From CAYFLR01 sp964343805 (GTDB lineage Bacteria; Bdellovibrionota_B; Oligoflexia; CAYFLR01): a DNA stretch of 64,000 bases. Shown here in pieces: positions 45,263 to 53,091 of the stretch; the stretch's first letter is position 1, and every line of letters begins with the position of its first letter. The stretch is from positions 1 to 64,000 of the forward strand of contig CAYFLR010000024.1 in assembly GCA_964343805.1 (NCBI GenBank). Direction: 5' to 3'. The position numbers and the translations under genes were made by a program. The notes beneath the pieces were generated by a model. It did no database searches, had not been told where the DNA came from, and was given only the letters and a program-made list of their open reading frames with translations.

Positions 45263-46192
45263 TTACTGACCTACTCCAGCATAAAGAGGAGTAGATAGCG
45301 GAATGGTCAACCCTTCTGGTAATTCATAATCAGTAGTAATAGCGTAACCATGATCTATAGTGGCATTATTGACAATACAGATCCCGTTGTAGAAATAAGA
45401 ATCATAGACTTGACTTCCCACATCTGTTTCATTCCCCGTAGCAATAAACCAAGCAGATCCTGTATAAAATGCGGCATTTTTAAGAGGAGTGATATTAGCA
45501 TCATTATTAGCTAGATAACAGGTTCCACTGCAATCGGCACTTTGAAAACGGCATGTGGCATTAATATTGGGGTAGAGTTTTCCTTTACTCTGATTATTAT
45601 CAAAGGCCACACTTTGAATGTACTGACCTGTGGCCATATTAAACATGGCGATTCCATTGTTGCTTAATACGGTATAAGGCTCATCTCCAATATTAAAAAT
45701 GGTTCCCATTGCCACATCATCACCGGTGAATAGCTTCACAGAGCTGGCATCTTCACCTGCTACACCTGTTATACCTATCTCACCCTGTGCTCCTTGGGCT
45801 CCCTTTTCCCCTTGTTCTCCTTTACTACCAGTTGCTCCTCTAATATCTATGGCAATATACTCTTCCCCATCACACATCTGAAATGATTGGTCATTGATAA
45901 CAAAGTAAATATAATTGGTTACACTGCCATCACAAGTGGGAAGTTCTGAAACCTCATCCACGGCTAATGCAGCAGGTTGAACTCCTTGACTGGTAGATGA
46001 TCCCATTCCATAGGAACTGGATAGACTGCTGGAAGGTAATGAGGTTGCAGATCCAGTACTGGGTGTAGATACTACCGTTTGAACAACTTCCTCTTCTTCC
46101 TCCTCCTCTTCTTCACAGGTGCCACCCAATCCACAACAAGTAAGTAGAGGCATCATCAGTAAATATATAAAGTATCTTTTTTGATCTAACAT
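45263..46192 (-). CDS. Collagen-like lipoprotein with poly-Glu tract
   Basis: 309 residues. A lipoprotein signal (MMPLLTCCGL) is followed by a run of nine Glu, a Ser/Thr-rich stretch, then a short collagen-like segment of G-x-y triplets (GATGSKGEQGEKGAQGAQGE, about 128-155). The C-terminal 150 residues are a Cys-containing globular head (CRFQSADCSGTCYLANN). Such trimeric fibres with a head are usually surface adhesins. It lies 50 bases after the other collagen-like gene and ends before a strong terminator, so the two form one unit behind the sigma54 promoter at 47571. Confidence 0.75.
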   Translation of the reverse strand: MLDQKRYFIYLLMMPLLTCCGLGGTCEEEEEEEEEVVQTVVSTPSTGSATSLPSSSLSSSYGMGSSTSQGVQPAALAVDEVSELPTCDGSVTNYIYFVINDQSFQMCDGEEYIAIDIRGATGSKGEQGEKGAQGAQGEIGITGVAGEDASSVKLFTGDDVAMGTIFNIGDEPYTVLSNNGIAMFNMATGQYIQSVAFDNNQSKGKLYPNINATCRFQSADCSGTCYLANNDANITPLKNAAFYTGSAWFIATGNETDVGSQVYDSYFYNGICIVNNATIDHGYAITTDYELPEGLTIPLSTPLYAGVGQ

Positions 46193-46242
46193 GATATCTC
46201 CTTTTTAAAAGAGTATGGGAGGGAGGAATTCCCCCCTCTTGC

Positions 46243-47529
46243 TTATTTACTTAGGATTACCCAGGAGCATCCAAATATGGTGCATATACAACCTTGGAAT
46301 TGAGGAAAGCCATTGTTTAAGTTATATATAATCTTCGATTGAATCGCGGTGGTACATGGAGCAGGATTTGCTGTTTGAGGAGCAAAAGTACCAGCTGGTC
46401 CTTCAGGTCCTTGTGCACCTTGATCTCCCTGGTCGCCTTTATCCCCATTTTCTCCTTTAGATCCGGCAACGCCTTGCAGTCCTTGAGGTCCTTGTAAACC
46501 CTGGAGCCCCTGATCACCTTGAAGTCCTTGCTCTCCCTGGGGACCTTGTTCACCTTGAGGTCCTTGCTCTCCTTGAGGTCCTTGCTCTCCTTGAGGTCCT
46601 TGCTCTCCTTGGGGTCCTTGTTCGCCTTGGGGTCCTTGTTCACCCTGAGGTCCTTGCTCTCCCTGGTTTCCTTGTTCACCTTGAGGTCCTTGCTCTCCTT
46701 GGATTCCCTGTATACCCTGATCTCCTTTACCACCTTGGTCTCCTTTGACACCTTTTTGGCCAGCAATCCCCTGAAGACCTTGATCTCCTTTTTCGCCTTT
46801 AAAACCTTGAGGCCCCTGCTCTCCTTGAGGACCTTGCTCGCCTTGAGGTCCTTGTTCGCCTTGGGGTCCTTGTTCGCCTTGAGGTCCTTGTTCGCCTTTG
46901 AGTGTTTGATAAAGGATATTAAGTTCAGGTACTCTCTTCTTAAAATGAGCAAGTACAGGATGACGTCTGTTTTTATAGGTAGAGTGTTCCTCGAAAACGA
47001 CTTGGAGGTTCTCTTTACCAATCAAAAGAAAACCGGGGTTTTGACCGGTGGTAATCATCTCTTTAACAGCTTCTGTCAATGGGATCAGCAGACTATTCCC
47101 TTGTTGATCTTTTGTAATCTCAATAGTTTGCACTAACCAGTCAGGCTGAAGATCAAATTCATTTCTTCTACTCTTTAGATTCTGTAATTCATCGAAGGAC
47201 TCTTGGTTGAGGGCAAATACCTCTAATACCCCCGCTCTTTTGACCTTATGAATATGGAGAGCCAAAATGGCAGAATGAATTTCTTCAGCTGAATCAAAGC
47301 TAGAAAGATCAAACCAGATATAGCTCAGTTTTTTATGTTTATAATCTTTCACCGCTAGTTTATGAAGGTTCCAATATTTTCCATGGCTCTGAACTGAAAG
47401 AGCTTTTCCAGCTTTCAAAGAAAGAGGTAGTTTTGCCTGCAAACCAGAAAATGGTATTAACAGAGCTAAAAAGAGTAGCCCAAGGAGGGGGCTCTTAAAT
47501 TCCTTAAGACTTAGACTTTGTTTTAACAT
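46243..47529 (-). CDS. Secreted collagen-like protein with DNRLRE-like N-terminal domain
   Basis: 428 residues. A Sec signal (LLFLALLIPFSGLQA) precedes a beta-rich domain of about 180 residues (SYIWFDLSSFDSAEEIHSAI, EITKDQQGNSLLIPLTEAVK) that resembles the DNRLRE/carbohydrate-binding sandwich found at the start of extracellular proteins. From about residue 213 to 400 come uninterrupted collagen triplets, mostly GPQGEQ and GLQG-type, then a small Cys-containing tail (PCTTAIQ, GCICTIFGC). It should form a trimeric rod on the cell surface. It has a sigma54 promoter (47571-47586) and upstream enhancer-like palindromes. Confidence 0.8.
   Translation of the reverse strand: MLKQSLSLKEFKSPLLGLLFLALLIPFSGLQAKLPLSLKAGKALSVQSHGKYWNLHKLAVKDYKHKKLSYIWFDLSSFDSAEEIHSAILALHIHKVKRAGVLEVFALNQESFDELQNLKSRRNEFDLQPDWLVQTIEITKDQQGNSLLIPLTEAVKEMITTGQNPGFLLIGKENLQVVFEEHSTYKNRRHPVLAHFKKRVPELNILYQTLKGEQGPQGEQGPQGEQGPQGEQGPQGEQGPQGFKGEKGDQGLQGIAGQKGVKGDQGGKGDQGIQGIQGEQGPQGEQGNQGEQGPQGEQGPQGEQGPQGEQGPQGEQGPQGEQGPQGEQGPQGEQGLQGDQGLQGLQGPQGLQGVAGSKGENGDKGDQGDQGAQGPEGPAGTFAPQTANPAPCTTAIQSKIIYNLNNGFPQFQGCICTIFGCSWVILSK
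46522..46900 (-). repeat. 18-bp tandem repeats coding GPQGEQ
   Basis: The collagen region is built from near-identical 18-bp units (plus-strand form AAGGTCCTTGCTCTCCTT), in two blocks at about 46522-46700 and 46805-46900 separated by less regular triplets. The unit number can change by slippage in whole codons, so rod length may differ between strains. Assembly of this stretch from short reads may also be collapsed. Confidence 0.8.
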
Positions 47530-47570
47530 GTTTGAAACCTCCTAGATTTGTGTTGCTTAGTGTTTAAGTT

Positions 47571-47586
47571 TGCATAATGTGTGCCA
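47571..47586 (-). promoter_or_regulatory. Sigma54 promoter of the collagen-like operon
   Basis: On the minus strand the sequence is TGGCACACATTATGCA: a perfect TGGCAC -24 box, ten bases between GG and GC, and ATGCA at -12. Transcription would start near 47560, about 30 bases before the ATG at 47529. Confidence 0.7.
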
Positions 47587-47662
47587 GCTATTGAGATCCA
47601 AGTTATTTCGTTTATTTTCAATATGCTAGACAACATTCCAGGGATATCTTCCTCTCTCAACC

Positions 47663-47712
47663 GTGTTGCAATTACGTTGCATATGTGGCACCACACACCA
47701 CACATGCAACAC
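47663..47712. promoter_or_regulatory. Enhancer-like palindromic site upstream of the collagen-like operon
   Basis: On the minus strand, GTTGCATGTGTGG and CCACATATGCAAC form an inverted repeat with a nine-base spacer, and GTGTTGCA/TGCAACAC marks the outer edges. It lies 77-126 bases upstream of the sigma54 promoter at 47571-47586. Related elements occur between the divergent sigma54 promoters at 50.1-50.3 kb. This placement fits the binding site of a sigma54 activator. Confidence 0.55.
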
Positions 47713-47837
47713 AAATTAATTAAGAAAATTGAGCTTATAAATCATCCCAAAAAAGGGTGCATTTAAAATGAAGATATGTTAATAGAAAAGCAATTTTTGG
47801 CAGAGAAACTAAATTCCACACGGAAGTTTAACTTTAC

Positions 47838-48009
47838 CCTGAATCCTCAGAACTTTTAGAAAGAAAGGTAGCAATCATTATACTTCAAAGTTTACATAAA
47901 AATCCTCGAATTACCCCGGTAAAGGCTACCCGCCCCGCTGAGATTTTTATGTAAACTTTGCAGCACATGCATCACCACCTTTCAGATCCAAAAGTTCTGA
48001 GGATCCAGG
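47838..48009. repeat. Large nested palindromic element upstream of the symporter gene
   Basis: Outer arms of about 32 bp (left 47838-47869, right near 47977-48009) share CCTG-ATCCTCAGAACTTTT with few mismatches. Inside lies a perfect 19-bp inverted repeat, CAAAGTTTACATAAAAATC (47886-47904) with its complement at 47942-47960, around a 37-base loop that has a small TTACC/GGTAA stem. It has no ORF and ends 24 bases before the ATG at 48034. It could be a small non-autonomous transposon or a structured leader of the symporter mRNA. Confidence 0.65.
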
Positions 48010-48033
48010 CTTTATCAATAAGAAATACTCTCT

Positions 48034-49349
48034 ATGGATACATTAGCCGAACTTATCTGGAATCCCACTCTCAGCATCATTTACCTTGAGTTAGGAGTGG
48101 TCTTTCTTATCTACACTGGTTTTGTGGCTTGGCGCCGAAGTCATATTATTCTTAAGCAGACTTATAAAGCGACGGAAGGAGCTATTACGGGTCGGCAAGT
48201 TCCCCATTTCAAGGCCTTCTTATCTGCCTTGGCTGCCACTGTCGGTGTGGGTAACCTAGCTGGAGTTGGTACCGCCATTCACCTGGGTGGACCAGGAGCT
48301 CTTTTTTGGATGTGGATGTCTGCGATCGCTGGAATGTCTTTTCGTATGGTGGCCACATATTTAGCTTTAAAATATCAACCAAAAGACCAAACAGCCATCA
48401 CCTTTGCGACTCCCATGTCTTATTTAGAAAAATACTTAAAGGGACCATGGTTTTCTTGGATACCAGCGGGTGTTGCCGTGCTAATTCTTTGTAAAGGATT
48501 TGTTACTGCAAACCTAATCCAATCCAATTCGGTCGCTCACGCCCTACATGGTCAAGCAGGAATACCAAAAATTCTGATCGCCCTGGCTCTCTCTTCACTG
48601 GTTGCCGTAGTTATTATTGGAGGTCTCAAAAAGATTGTAGAATACAGCAGTGCTATTGCCCCTTATATGATGATCGCCTATGTGCTGGCAGGATTAATTA
48701 TACTTTTATCCCATCCCATTCAGACATTTGACTCGCTCATGTCAGTCTTTCATCATGCTTTTTCCCCTATGTCAGTGGCAGGTGGAGTGGCCGGTTATAC
48801 GGTGCTTCAGGCTATGCAGTTCGGGGTTTCTCGTGGCGTGTTTTCTCATCATTCAGGGATTGGGATTAGTCCCTTTTTACAAAGTGCCAATAAAGATCAT
48901 CCCGCAGTGGGATCTCTAATGGCGGCCTTAACTCCCGCAGTAGACACTCTTGGCATCTGTACAATTACTGGACTTGTGGTATTATCCAGTAAGTATTGGA
49001 CGCTCATGAATGGCGCTCTCCTCACCACTCACTCATTCTATTTAGGCATTGGACGCTTTGGCCAGACTATTGTTTTTGGCTGCCTAATTGTTTTTGCCTT
49101 CACTACGATTATCAATTATGGGTATTACGCCGAGCGTTGCTTTGAATACCTTGGAGGTAAGAATATCAACGCTTTTCGTTGGGTGTTCGTAGCAGTGAAC
49201 TTTATCGGTCCCTTTTTCCCCGTTATATTTGNNNNNNNNNNATACACCTTATCCCTCTAACCTACATTTTAACTCGTAATATTAAAGGGTTAAAAAACGA
49301 CCTCTTTAATTATCAAGGTGAAAAAACAGGGGATCTCTCCCTGAAATAG
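48034..49349 (+). CDS. Sodium:alanine/glycine symporter (AGCS family), interrupted by assembly gap
   Basis: About 435 residues with around ten hydrophobic segments. The family signature is clear: TVGVGNLAGVGTAIHLGGPG followed by ALFWMWMSAIAGM, and later GVSRGVFSHHSGIG. It imports alanine or glycine with Na+. The N run at 49232-49241 shifts the frame in the written sequence, and the apparent stop at 49258 is false. The real C-terminus continues in another frame (LIPLTYILTRNIKGLKNDLF) to the TAG at 49347. A correct gap length would leave remainder two when divided by three. A weak AGGGG/CCCCT hairpin with TTTTT follows. Confidence 0.8.
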
Positions 49350-49433
49350 CCCCTATTTTTATCACAATAGTATTTATTCCAATCAGATTCTTAAAATATA
49401 CCTTTTTTCCTCTAATTAAGGTTATATCTATTA

Positions 49434-49619
49434 TTAGAGCATTCTTTTTGCAGATAATACTTCATCACAAAATTTAGAATACTTGCCGCTCATTTTTTTA
49501 ACACTGCTATCTGAAGAAATAGAGTACTTACTGATGGGTCTTTGCAACTCATTATAGATATTCTCTAATTTACCCACCACGATTCCTGTAGACTTTGCTA
49601 TTTTGGATATGGCTTTCAT
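49434..49619 (-). CDS. Small peptide, third of three tandem paralogues
   Basis: 61 residues. Begins MKAISKIAKSTGIVVGKLEN and ends KYSKFCDEVLSAKRML. It shares the N-terminal pattern M-K/R-x-I-x-K-I-A-K/R-S with its two upstream neighbours, and the C-terminal KxxKFCxExxSAKxxL with the first of them. AAGGAG lies seven bases before the ATG. There is no Sec signal peptide; the N-terminus is a short amphipathic basic helix. Function unknown. Confidence 0.7.
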   Translation of the reverse strand: MKAISKIAKSTGIVVGKLENIYNELQRPISKYSISSDSSVKKMSGKYSKFCDEVLSAKRML

Positions 49620-49635
49620 ATTTATCTCCTTTTAG

Positions 49636-49800
49636 TTAAAAGATTAACCATGCTAATTTTCCAGCCAACTTAATATTGACCTTCTTTTTATTAACCCCGA
49701 CCTTTTTGAGTTTTTTAACCGTATTAATCTCTTCTCTCATACTGTCTAGTTGCCCAACCATACTTCCGGTAGATCTTGCGATTTTAATAATTGCCTTCAT
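49636..49800 (-). CDS. Small peptide, second of three tandem paralogues
   Basis: 54 residues, starting MKAIIKIARSTGSMVGQLDS, clearly related at the N-terminus to the genes on either side, but with a different, very basic C-terminus (VKKLKKVGVNKKKVNIKLAG) and no Cys. AAGGTGGG precedes the ATG. The gap to the next paralogue is 16 bases. Confidence 0.65.
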   Translation of the reverse strand: MKAIIKIARSTGSMVGQLDSMREEINTVKKLKKVGVNKKKVNIKLAGKLAWLIF

Positions 49801-49815
49801 AATTGCCCACCTTAT

Positions 49816-50004
49816 TTAAAGTATTTGTTTAGCCGAAATGGCTTCACCGCAAAACTTGGTATACTTAGAGACTTGTCTGTTCATCAGCTTCTCTTTGGTT
49901 AGGATAGAAAATCGATTGTTTAGTTGATCAGTGGACCCATAAATATTCTCCATGTGATTTGCCAAAGTGTCGGATGACTTGGCTATTTTTGATATGGTTC
50001 TCAT
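49816..50004 (-). CDS. Small peptide, first of three tandem paralogues
   Basis: 62 residues, MRTISKIAKSSDTLANHMEN at the start and KYTKFCGEAISAKQIL at the end. A very strong ribosome site (AGGGGGGAG) precedes the ATG. Its sigma54 promoter lies at 50048-50063. The conserved N-terminus and variable middle resemble a leader-plus-core design, but no modification enzyme is visible next door, so this is only a possibility. Confidence 0.7.
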   Translation of the reverse strand: MRTISKIAKSSDTLANHMENIYGSTDQLNNRFSILTKEKLMNRQVSKYTKFCGEAISAKQIL

Positions 50005-50047
50005 CTCTCCCCCCTTATTCCTTTGTTATCCCTTGAAGTGTTTTAAC

Positions 50048-50063
50048 TGCAATTGGCATACCA
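50048..50063 (-). promoter_or_regulatory. Sigma54 promoter of the small-peptide operon
   Basis: On the minus strand TGGTATGCCAATTGCA: GG and GC are ten bases apart, with a perfect TTGCA -12 element and a TGGTAT -24 element (two mismatches to TGGCAC). The start of transcription would be near 50037, about 33 bases before the ATG at 50004. Confidence 0.6.
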
Positions 50064-50156
50064 ACACCCCTACTTAGACCAACTCACTCCTAACCCCCTA
50101 TAACTACCAGAAAAATAACTAAGCCCCTATTCCCCCTCATGATTACGACCACAATT

Positions 50157-50207
50157 GCCACACATATCGCAACACCACCACCCACACATAAGTGTTGCAT
50201 GCAACAC
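50157..50207. promoter_or_regulatory. Shared enhancer-like site between divergent sigma54 promoters
   Basis: It contains CCACACATATCGCAACACC (50158-50176) and, after CCCACACATAA, a perfect 16-bp palindrome GTGTTGCATGCAACAC (50192-50207). The same words occur upstream of the collagen-like operon (47663-47712). It lies about 90 bases from each of the flanking sigma54 promoters. The rest of the 344-base intergenic stretch 50005-50348 is C-rich on the plus strand with no ORF. Confidence 0.55.
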
Positions 50208-50294
50208 AACCACAACACCTTCAATCCCAGACCATTTTAATAATCCTATATGATTTCAATACATTAGACTCCTAAAAGCCTCTCCCACTTTTTT

Positions 50295-50310
50295 TGGCAC
50301 AGCTGATGCA
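50295..50310 (+). promoter_or_regulatory. Sigma54 promoter of the 879-residue membrane protein gene
   Basis: TGGCACAGCTGATGCA has a perfect TGGCAC -24 box, exact GG-N10-GC spacing and ATGCA at -12. Transcription would begin near 50322, 27 bases before the ATG at 50349. Confidence 0.7.
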
Positions 50311-50348
50311 ATACATTGTAGAAAATCATTTTAAAAAGGAGGGTTTAA

Positions 50349-52988
50349 ATGGGCCAACAAAACAACAAGAACAATACCAATCCCCAAAAGGCCAACTCCC
50401 CCAATCTTCTGCAACACTATTATAAAAAGGTTATTCATCCCCTGTTCCCCATTCATATGTCTCCACTTCTAAAGCCTGATTTCAAAATTGAGAGAGTTCT
50501 CAGCGAAAGTAAAAAGGAACAGAGCCTGCTTAATTACGATAATAAAGAAGATCGAGCCGTGATTCTTAAAGAGGGAAATCGCCTCATGGAATCTGTACAC
50601 ACCAATCCTGACAGCCAAGTTTTTGAAGACTTTCAAGACTTTAAACAACTAAGTGAAGCAAACACCAACGAACAGCTCCTCAAGAAAAACACCTTTTATA
50701 TCCTCTCTCAAAGTATTTTCAATCACTTTCATAGCGCCGCCAAACGTTACTTTATGAATAGTATGGAAGAGCTATTCAGTTACAGCCCTAAAAAAATTAT
50801 TCCTATCCACTTTAGAGGACTCACCGTGTTAGGAATATTGACTTTTTTAATTTCTATGTTCACCACCGGTTATGGAGTGAATCATCTGCTGCAAAACAAT
50901 AGCATTCCTCTACTCACCTTACTTCAAGGTGACAGTGGAGAAATACCCCGATTTATCATCGCCCTTTTAAGTGGATGCAGCCTATCTTATATAATTCTCC
51001 ATCTCAAAGTGGCTCTTTATCGTGGAATGTTAGCCACCGGCAAGGTTTTTAAAGGAATTAAAGCGGCCTACCTAAAACATCCAGTGGGTATTATCACGGC
51101 TTGCCTCCTTGCTTTTGTATCATTAAAAACCAATTATGATGGGGGTGTCGCACTTATTTCCAAGGCGGAATATGTGAGCGAACAACAAAAGCTCATCACG
51201 AAAAATGCCCTCACCGCCTTAGGAAAAATCAAGGAAAAGGAGAAAGCCGAAGGCATGACCTCCTTCAAAGATTCGGTAGTTTTTTTAAATACAAAAGTAG
51301 AGGAAATATTAAAACAATTTCAAAAATTCCCCTTAGATGAGGCGGATGGAAATGCTTCCAGCGGTCACTCCGGTCAAGGCCCTCGTTACTTTGGGAAACG
51401 ATTTGTCATCAACGGAAGATATGATGATAAAGTTCTCACCGTCTCTTCTGTATCAAAGGGTGGAACCCTGGCAAGACAAATTGATTACATAATCAGTTCC
51501 AGTGGTCTAGATATGAGCCTCTCTTTAGAGGAAAAAATGAAAGGGCTCGTAGGCAAATATGAAGTTGCAGTCCGAAACCAGGAAAAGACTGTTCAGCAAT
51601 ACATCCAAGATTTAAATCAATTAGTGGACACCAAAGAAAGTGTTCTTCCCTCATTTTTGAGCCTCGCCTTTGTTGAATATTATGATCTTAATGAGAGGGT
51701 ACAACAAATGGCAAAGAGCTTTACCGCCAATGCCAATCTCTATAAAGAGACCTCCACAAAACTAAAAACTCTAATTAATGAACACATAAAAGTTCTCACC
51801 GCTATCGATCGATCCGGTAGGCCCAAACATAATAAGTATGAGGTAGCAATTTCATTTCCACCCATGAATGTGGCGGGTGTGGCCGCCCTGCAGAGAGATC
51901 TTCCTAAAGTTAAATACAAAAGTTTTAGCGAACTCATCGAGCTCCTTAAAGGAAAGTATGGCCTACTATGGGCTCAAGTTATCATGCTAATCATCCTCGT
52001 GCTTTCCGTTTTAATTGACCTTGCTGATGTGGTGTTTTTAAGTCCGAATATTGCCAGGCAAGGTCGAAATGAAGCTGCGGTTATCTTAGGAAAACGAGAT
52101 GAACTCAATGAGTGGGAAGAGAAATTTTTGAAGCAGATCTATGTCCTGCTGCATGAAAAAGATATAGAAACCATCTTTGGTGGTCTAATTCCCAAAGAGG
52201 ATGCCTTAATTGTAGATGCCTTTTACCAGCTAATCGAAGAGATCAATCCTCAAATTATCGATCCTTTGGACAGGCATTGGACCACTCAAATTAAGGATTA
52301 CCTGCTCTCGGTATTTAAAGAGTTACATATTCCGGCAGCCAACGATTACAATGAAAGAGTGGTGGCCATTACTAACATGACTGAAAACCCAGAAGTGTGT
52401 ATGAATCGGTTAATGGAAATTATCTTTCCTTACTTAGATGAAATTTTAGAACAGGGTGATTTCTCTTTTGATGAAGTAGATCGTAGAGTGCAAGGACGTC
52501 AGGGAGCTATGATCGAAGATTTGCTCACTAAGATGAAGAGACTTTCAGCAGATAACAGCACTCCCTCTTTTTACAAACTGTTTCAAATGAATCGTAATCT
52601 AAAAAAATTGACTAAAGCAGATGCGAGTTTAACCCGCCAAATTAAAGAACTGGAACCAGAGATTACAGAACTCCCGGAGGTGCAAAACCAACTGGTGGAT
52701 TACAACAAAATCCGTAGACTGATTTTAGAACAAGAGCAGTGCCGAGTGAGAGAAGAAATCTCGAATATTATAGGGGAGGCCATCCATGTTCAATCTCAAG
52801 CCGAATCCTTTTTGAGTCATGGAACAGCTAATCTGAACCGAATGGCTATTTGGTTTAAAATGATCAAATCTTTTCTGATCGCTCGCTATGGAAGTAAAAA
52901 GTCAGAAACAGGAGGAGATCTCATTACCAGCCGTCGTGGGTGGTTAGCAACCATGGGACAAAACATCCATAGAGAACAAGAAATCTAG
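50349..52988 (+). CDS. Large inner-membrane protein with long helical cytoplasmic or periplasmic regions
   Basis: 879 residues, AAGGAGGG seven bases before the ATG. About four transmembrane segments are visible: three near residues 155-260 (GILTFLISMFTTGYGV, FIIALLSGCSLSYIIL, GIITACLLAFVSLKTNY) and one near 540-565 (AQVIMLIILVLSVLIDLADV). Between them, and in the 300-residue C-terminal part, the chain is helical and charged (ELEPEITELPEVQNQLVDYN). I recognise no family. The sigma54 promoter and shared enhancer place it in the same regulon as the small peptides and collagen-like proteins, so it may be the membrane platform of that system. Confidence 0.7.
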   Translation: MGQQNNKNNTNPQKANSPNLLQHYYKKVIHPLFPIHMSPLLKPDFKIERVLSESKKEQSLLNYDNKEDRAVILKEGNRLMESVHTNPDSQVFEDFQDFKQLSEANTNEQLLKKNTFYILSQSIFNHFHSAAKRYFMNSMEELFSYSPKKIIPIHFRGLTVLGILTFLISMFTTGYGVNHLLQNNSIPLLTLLQGDSGEIPRFIIALLSGCSLSYIILHLKVALYRGMLATGKVFKGIKAAYLKHPVGIITACLLAFVSLKTNYDGGVALISKAEYVSEQQKLITKNALTALGKIKEKEKAEGMTSFKDSVVFLNTKVEEILKQFQKFPLDEADGNASSGHSGQGPRYFGKRFVINGRYDDKVLTVSSVSKGGTLARQIDYIISSSGLDMSLSLEEKMKGLVGKYEVAVRNQEKTVQQYIQDLNQLVDTKESVLPSFLSLAFVEYYDLNERVQQMAKSFTANANLYKETSTKLKTLINEHIKVLTAIDRSGRPKHNKYEVAISFPPMNVAGVAALQRDLPKVKYKSFSELIELLKGKYGLLWAQVIMLIILVLSVLIDLADVVFLSPNIARQGRNEAAVILGKRDELNEWEEKFLKQIYVLLHEKDIETIFGGLIPKEDALIVDAFYQLIEEINPQIIDPLDRHWTTQIKDYLLSVFKELHIPAANDYNERVVAITNMTENPEVCMNRLMEIIFPYLDEILEQGDFSFDEVDRRVQGRQGAMIEDLLTKMKRLSADNSTPSFYKLFQMNRNLKKLTKADASLTRQIKELEPEITELPEVQNQLVDYNKIRRLILEQEQCRVREEISNIIGEAIHVQSQAESFLSHGTANLNRMAIWFKMIKSFLIARYGSKKSETGGDLITSRRGWLATMGQNIHREQEI

Positions 52989-52995
52989 ATTCCCT

Positions 52996-53030
52996 AACCG
53001 GTCAACCAGTTCAGTTGACCGGTTTTTCTC
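52996..53030 (+). terminator. Strong Rho-independent terminator
   Basis: An 11-bp perfect stem AACCGGTCAAC/GTTGACCGGTT with loop CAGTTCA, followed by TTTCTCTCT. It lies eight bases after the stop of the 879-residue protein gene and isolates it from the HD-GYP gene. Confidence 0.9.
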
Positions 53031-53091
53031 TCTAGCCTAACTTTTCTCTTTCCCTTATAATAAAAGCAACGATCCACAGAAGGAGAAGAGA

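Noticed and set aside
46317..47021. Lys-rich 234-residue frame inside the collagen gene
   Set aside because: It is the collagen repeat read in another frame; the GPQGEQ frame has the signal peptide and ribosome site.
47816..48016. Amino-acid riboswitch before the symporter
   Set aside because: The region is a simple nested palindrome; I see no conserved core of a glycine or other known riboswitch.
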